From the NCBI GenBank assembly GCA_028823345.1, contig JAPKBR010000004.1, forward strand, positions 1 to 64,000: a DNA stretch of 64,000 bases. Direction: 5' to 3'. The notes under the pieces were generated by a model. That model was not told the DNA's origin. It saw nothing but the letters and a program-made list of their open reading frames with translations, and ran no database searches. Each line of letters begins with the position of its first letter. Within the stretch, counting starts at the first letter, position 1. Both the position numbers and the translations under genes were made by a program. The DNA comes from Planctomycetota bacterium (GTDB lineage: Bacteria; Planctomycetota; UBA1135; GCA-002686595). Positions 62,385 through 64,000 of the stretch are shown one piece after another.

Positions 62385-63494
62385 TCACTCCTCTGCGCTG
62401 AAGCCATAGAAGGCCGCTTCCCCAAGAGGGGGGGCGGCCTCTCTTCGTAGCAAGAGAGTTCGAACAGCCCACAAATCGCGGAACACGCGATACTCAAGCG
62501 CGGTTTTGTCGAGGTAATCGACGCCAGCACTGCCCCCGGTTCCTACCCGGCGCCCAATGACGCGTTCGACCATACGCGCATGGCGTTGGCGGAAGACCAG
62601 GAACGCCTGTTCCACCTCAATGATACCGGCGAGGACTTCACGCGGCCAAGCAAGGAGCGGAAGCTCACGGTAGGTCTCAATGAACAACATGGCCACCCGT
62701 GCATGTACTCGTTGGGGGTCACCCTTCACGTCTGTTCCCCGCAAGAAGGCCTCGGTCGAGGCAATCTCCCGATCGTAAAGTTTGTCGAGTCGTTCGTGAT
62801 CTGCCTCGGGGGCAACCTCCTTGGCACGCACGCGAGCCTTGCTCACCTCCGCACGCTGGCTCTCTAGGAAACCTTTTAAAAAACCTTCGCGCGCTGCAGC
62901 TGACTTGGCATCCCCATGGGGGACCCCATCGATGGGGGTACGTTCGAGCCAGGACCGCACCGCATCACGCAGGTTTGGACCATCTGCCTGGGTTTCTCGC
63001 AAGTGCTTGAGAGCACTCGATTCAGAGCCGTCCGGATCACGCAAGGCCGCGATGTGGCTCCCGGGAGCCCCGAGGGGAATGCGCTCATCATCATCGAGCC
63101 CAAACAGCACTTCGATTTGGCGCATCTGGGCACTTTGAAAACCGCTGGCGGGCATGAGCTTGTTACGGAAGGCCAAGTACTCGCGGGTGCCAATGGTTTC
63201 GACCAACTCAAAGTGCTTCACACCCATTTTGAAAATCGTGGTCACCCGACGCAGGCGCGACACCGCCTGGGAGAGCTCCTGCTCGGAGACTCTTGGGCGC
63301 ATGAACAGATCCCGCGCCGCCGCCATATCAGTGCGCACGAGCTTGAACCAGAGCTCAAACACTTGGTGCACCGTAATGAAGAGCAGCTCCTCTTCTTCGA
63401 GGGTGCTCTCGTCATTCCCGAGCCCCCCCTGAAGACCCAGCAAATCTTCCACGCGGATGTAGTCCCAGTAGGTCGTCGGAGGTTGGTTCGCCAT
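62385..63494 (-). CDS. Tryptophan 2,3-dioxygenase family protein
   Basis: The 369-residue heme protein starts MANQPPTTYWDYIRVEDLLGL. The segment LFITVHQVFELWFKL near residue 38 matches the conserved HQxxELW region with His43 in the substrate pocket. RLRRVTTIFKMGVKHFELVET follows and SGFQSAQMRQIEVLFG is the second family signature. Most bacterial tryptophan 2,3-dioxygenases have about 280 residues, so this belongs to the longer group. It should open the indole ring of tryptophan to N-formylkynurenine, but a different indole substrate is possible. A TATCCT lies 10 nt before the ATG. Confidence 0.9.
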   Translation of the reverse strand: MANQPPTTYWDYIRVEDLLGLQGGLGNDESTLEEEELLFITVHQVFELWFKLVRTDMAAARDLFMRPRVSEQELSQAVSRLRRVTTIFKMGVKHFELVETIGTREYLAFRNKLMPASGFQSAQMRQIEVLFGLDDDERIPLGAPGSHIAALRDPDGSESSALKHLRETQADGPNLRDAVRSWLERTPIDGVPHGDAKSAAAREGFLKGFLESQRAEVSKARVRAKEVAPEADHERLDKLYDREIASTEAFLRGTDVKGDPQRVHARVAMLFIETYRELPLLAWPREVLAGIIEVEQAFLVFRQRHARMVERVIGRRVGTGGSAGVDYLDKTALEYRVFRDLWAVRTLLLRREAAPPLGEAAFYGFSAEE

Positions 63495-63504
63495 GATGGG
63501 GAAG

Positions 63505-63510
63505 AGGATA
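63505..63510 (-). promoter_or_regulatory. Putative -10 box of the dioxygenase gene
   Basis: TATCCT ends 10 nt before the ATG at 63494 on the minus strand. Confidence 0.45.
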
Positions 63511-63537
63511 CTGATTCCCCCACACCGGGGTATGCGC

Positions 63538-63543
63538 TATCAT
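63538..63543 (+). promoter_or_regulatory. Putative -10 box of bioB
   Basis: TATCAT ends 9 nt before the bioB ATG. The two divergent -10-like boxes lie within 58 bp, so one regulator could touch both promoters. Confidence 0.45.
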
Positions 63544-63552
63544 GGGCGCTCC

Positions 63553-64000
63553 ATGTCCGCCCCTCCCACCACCACCCAGCCCAATCCGCTCCTTGAGCGG
63601 GCGATCGGCCTCCTGAACCGGCCCCTGCTCGAATTGATCCTCGAAGCAGCCACCGTCCACCGGGCCAACCACGACCCTGCGCGCATCCAGTGTGCGCACT
63701 TATTCTCAATCAAGACCGGGGCCTGCCCAGAGGACTGTGGCTACTGCTCCCAAAGCGCTCACCACTCGTCGGGCCTCGAGCGGGAAGCTTTGACCGACCT
63801 GGACTCGGTCCGAGACGAAGCTAAGAAAGCGCGAGAATCGGGAGCCGATCGACTTTGCCTCGGCGCTGCTTGGCGCGGTGTAAAGGACGGCCCTGATTTC
63901 GACCGGGTACTTGAAATGGTGCGCGCGGTCAAACATGAGGGGCTCGAGGCCTGCGCAACCCTGGGCATGCTCGACCTTTCCCAAGCCGAACGCCTGCGAG
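63553..64000 (+). CDS. bioB: Biotin synthase, 5' part (continues beyond window)
   Basis: This radical SAM enzyme inserts sulfur into dethiobiotin in the last step of biotin synthesis. The first 149 codons are present. The CxxxCxxC cluster site is intact at Cys58, Cys62 and Cys65 in TGACPEDCGYCSQSAHHSSG, and GADRLCLGAAWRG follows. The frame is still open at the window end. Unlike the radical-SAM-like protein at 33791, it retains its cluster cysteines. No other bio gene is visible. Confidence 0.97.
   Translation, partial: MSAPPTTTQPNPLLERAIGLLNRPLLELILEAATVHRANHDPARIQCAHLFSIKTGACPEDCGYCSQSAHHSSGLEREALTDLDSVRDEAKKARESGADRLCLGAAWRGVKDGPDFDRVLEMVRAVKHEGLEACATLGMLDLSQAERLR

Noticed and set aside
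1-64000. CRISPR arrays, insertion sequences, prophage or tRNA genes
   Set aside because: No spaced direct repeats, transposase motifs, phage genes or tRNA T-arm patterns in a plausible setting were seen; a covariance-model search was not possible.

Overview
The window reads as one stretch of a GC-rich, densely coded bacterial chromosome, most likely from a planctomycete (Planctomycetota). The evidence is the gene families: a PSCyt1/DUF1549/DUF1553 (PSD1) cytochrome protein translationally coupled to a Tat-exported DUF1501 protein, a second DUF1501 protein coupled to a DUF1800 protein, a secreted beta-helix protein ending in a D-M-G-A-F-E motif, and a secreted protein with a Cys-rich C-terminal module ending in WYRD...SNFSD. 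The assignment is inferred from families, not from a marker-gene tree. I saw no tRNA, rRNA, CRISPR array, insertion sequence or prophage gene.

Layout. 1-9.2 kb: topA (its 3' end lies outside the window), a glycosyltransferase with an inserted domain, an archaeal-type methionine aminopeptidase, a small lipoprotein, a Ser/Thr kinase, an envelope protein and a leucine-dehydrogenase-family enzyme. 9.2-17.6 kb, plus strand: a DinG-like helicase with a dead exonuclease-like N terminus, a sugar transferase, a methyltransferase, an MscS channel and a secreted beta-helix protein. 17.6-22.1 kb: the DUF1501/PSD1 pair. 22.2-33.0 kb, minus strand: an unbroken nuoABCDHIJKLMN operon without nuoEFG, preceded by 770 bp of apparently non-coding DNA. 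33.8-37.7 kb: a radical-SAM-like protein without cluster cysteines, an outer-membrane beta-barrel and a HflK/HflC-like SPFH pair. 37.8-45.3 kb: a large envelope protein, an ABC ATPase and its probable permease separated by two opposite-strand genes, an RluA-type pseudouridine synthase and ribosomal protein S21. 45.5-53.4 kb: recD2, rarA, a SpoU-type RNA methyltransferase, rsgA, a small unknown, folC and a catalytically degenerate Nudix-like protein. 53.4-64.0 kb: the DUF1501/DUF1800 pair, a UbiD decarboxylase, a sugar-kinase-like phosphotransferase, a porin with a decayed second porin fragment, a secreted protein, a tryptophan-2,3-dioxygenase-family protein and the start of bioB.

Themes. Translation and ribosome maturation (map, rpsU, rsgA, rluA, SpoU), DNA repair (topA, DinG-like, recD2, rarA), respiration (11-subunit complex I) and envelope or secreted proteins dominate. 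Three families are present with catalytic residues missing (radical SAM, Nudix, DnaQ-like exonuclease). About nine genes or leader ORFs have a TANNNT hexamer only 6-10 nt before the start codon, which suggests frequent leaderless transcripts. One of these opens an eight-codon ORF whose stop overlaps the rsgA start. Several convergent gene pairs are separated by perfect inverted repeats without clear U-tracts.
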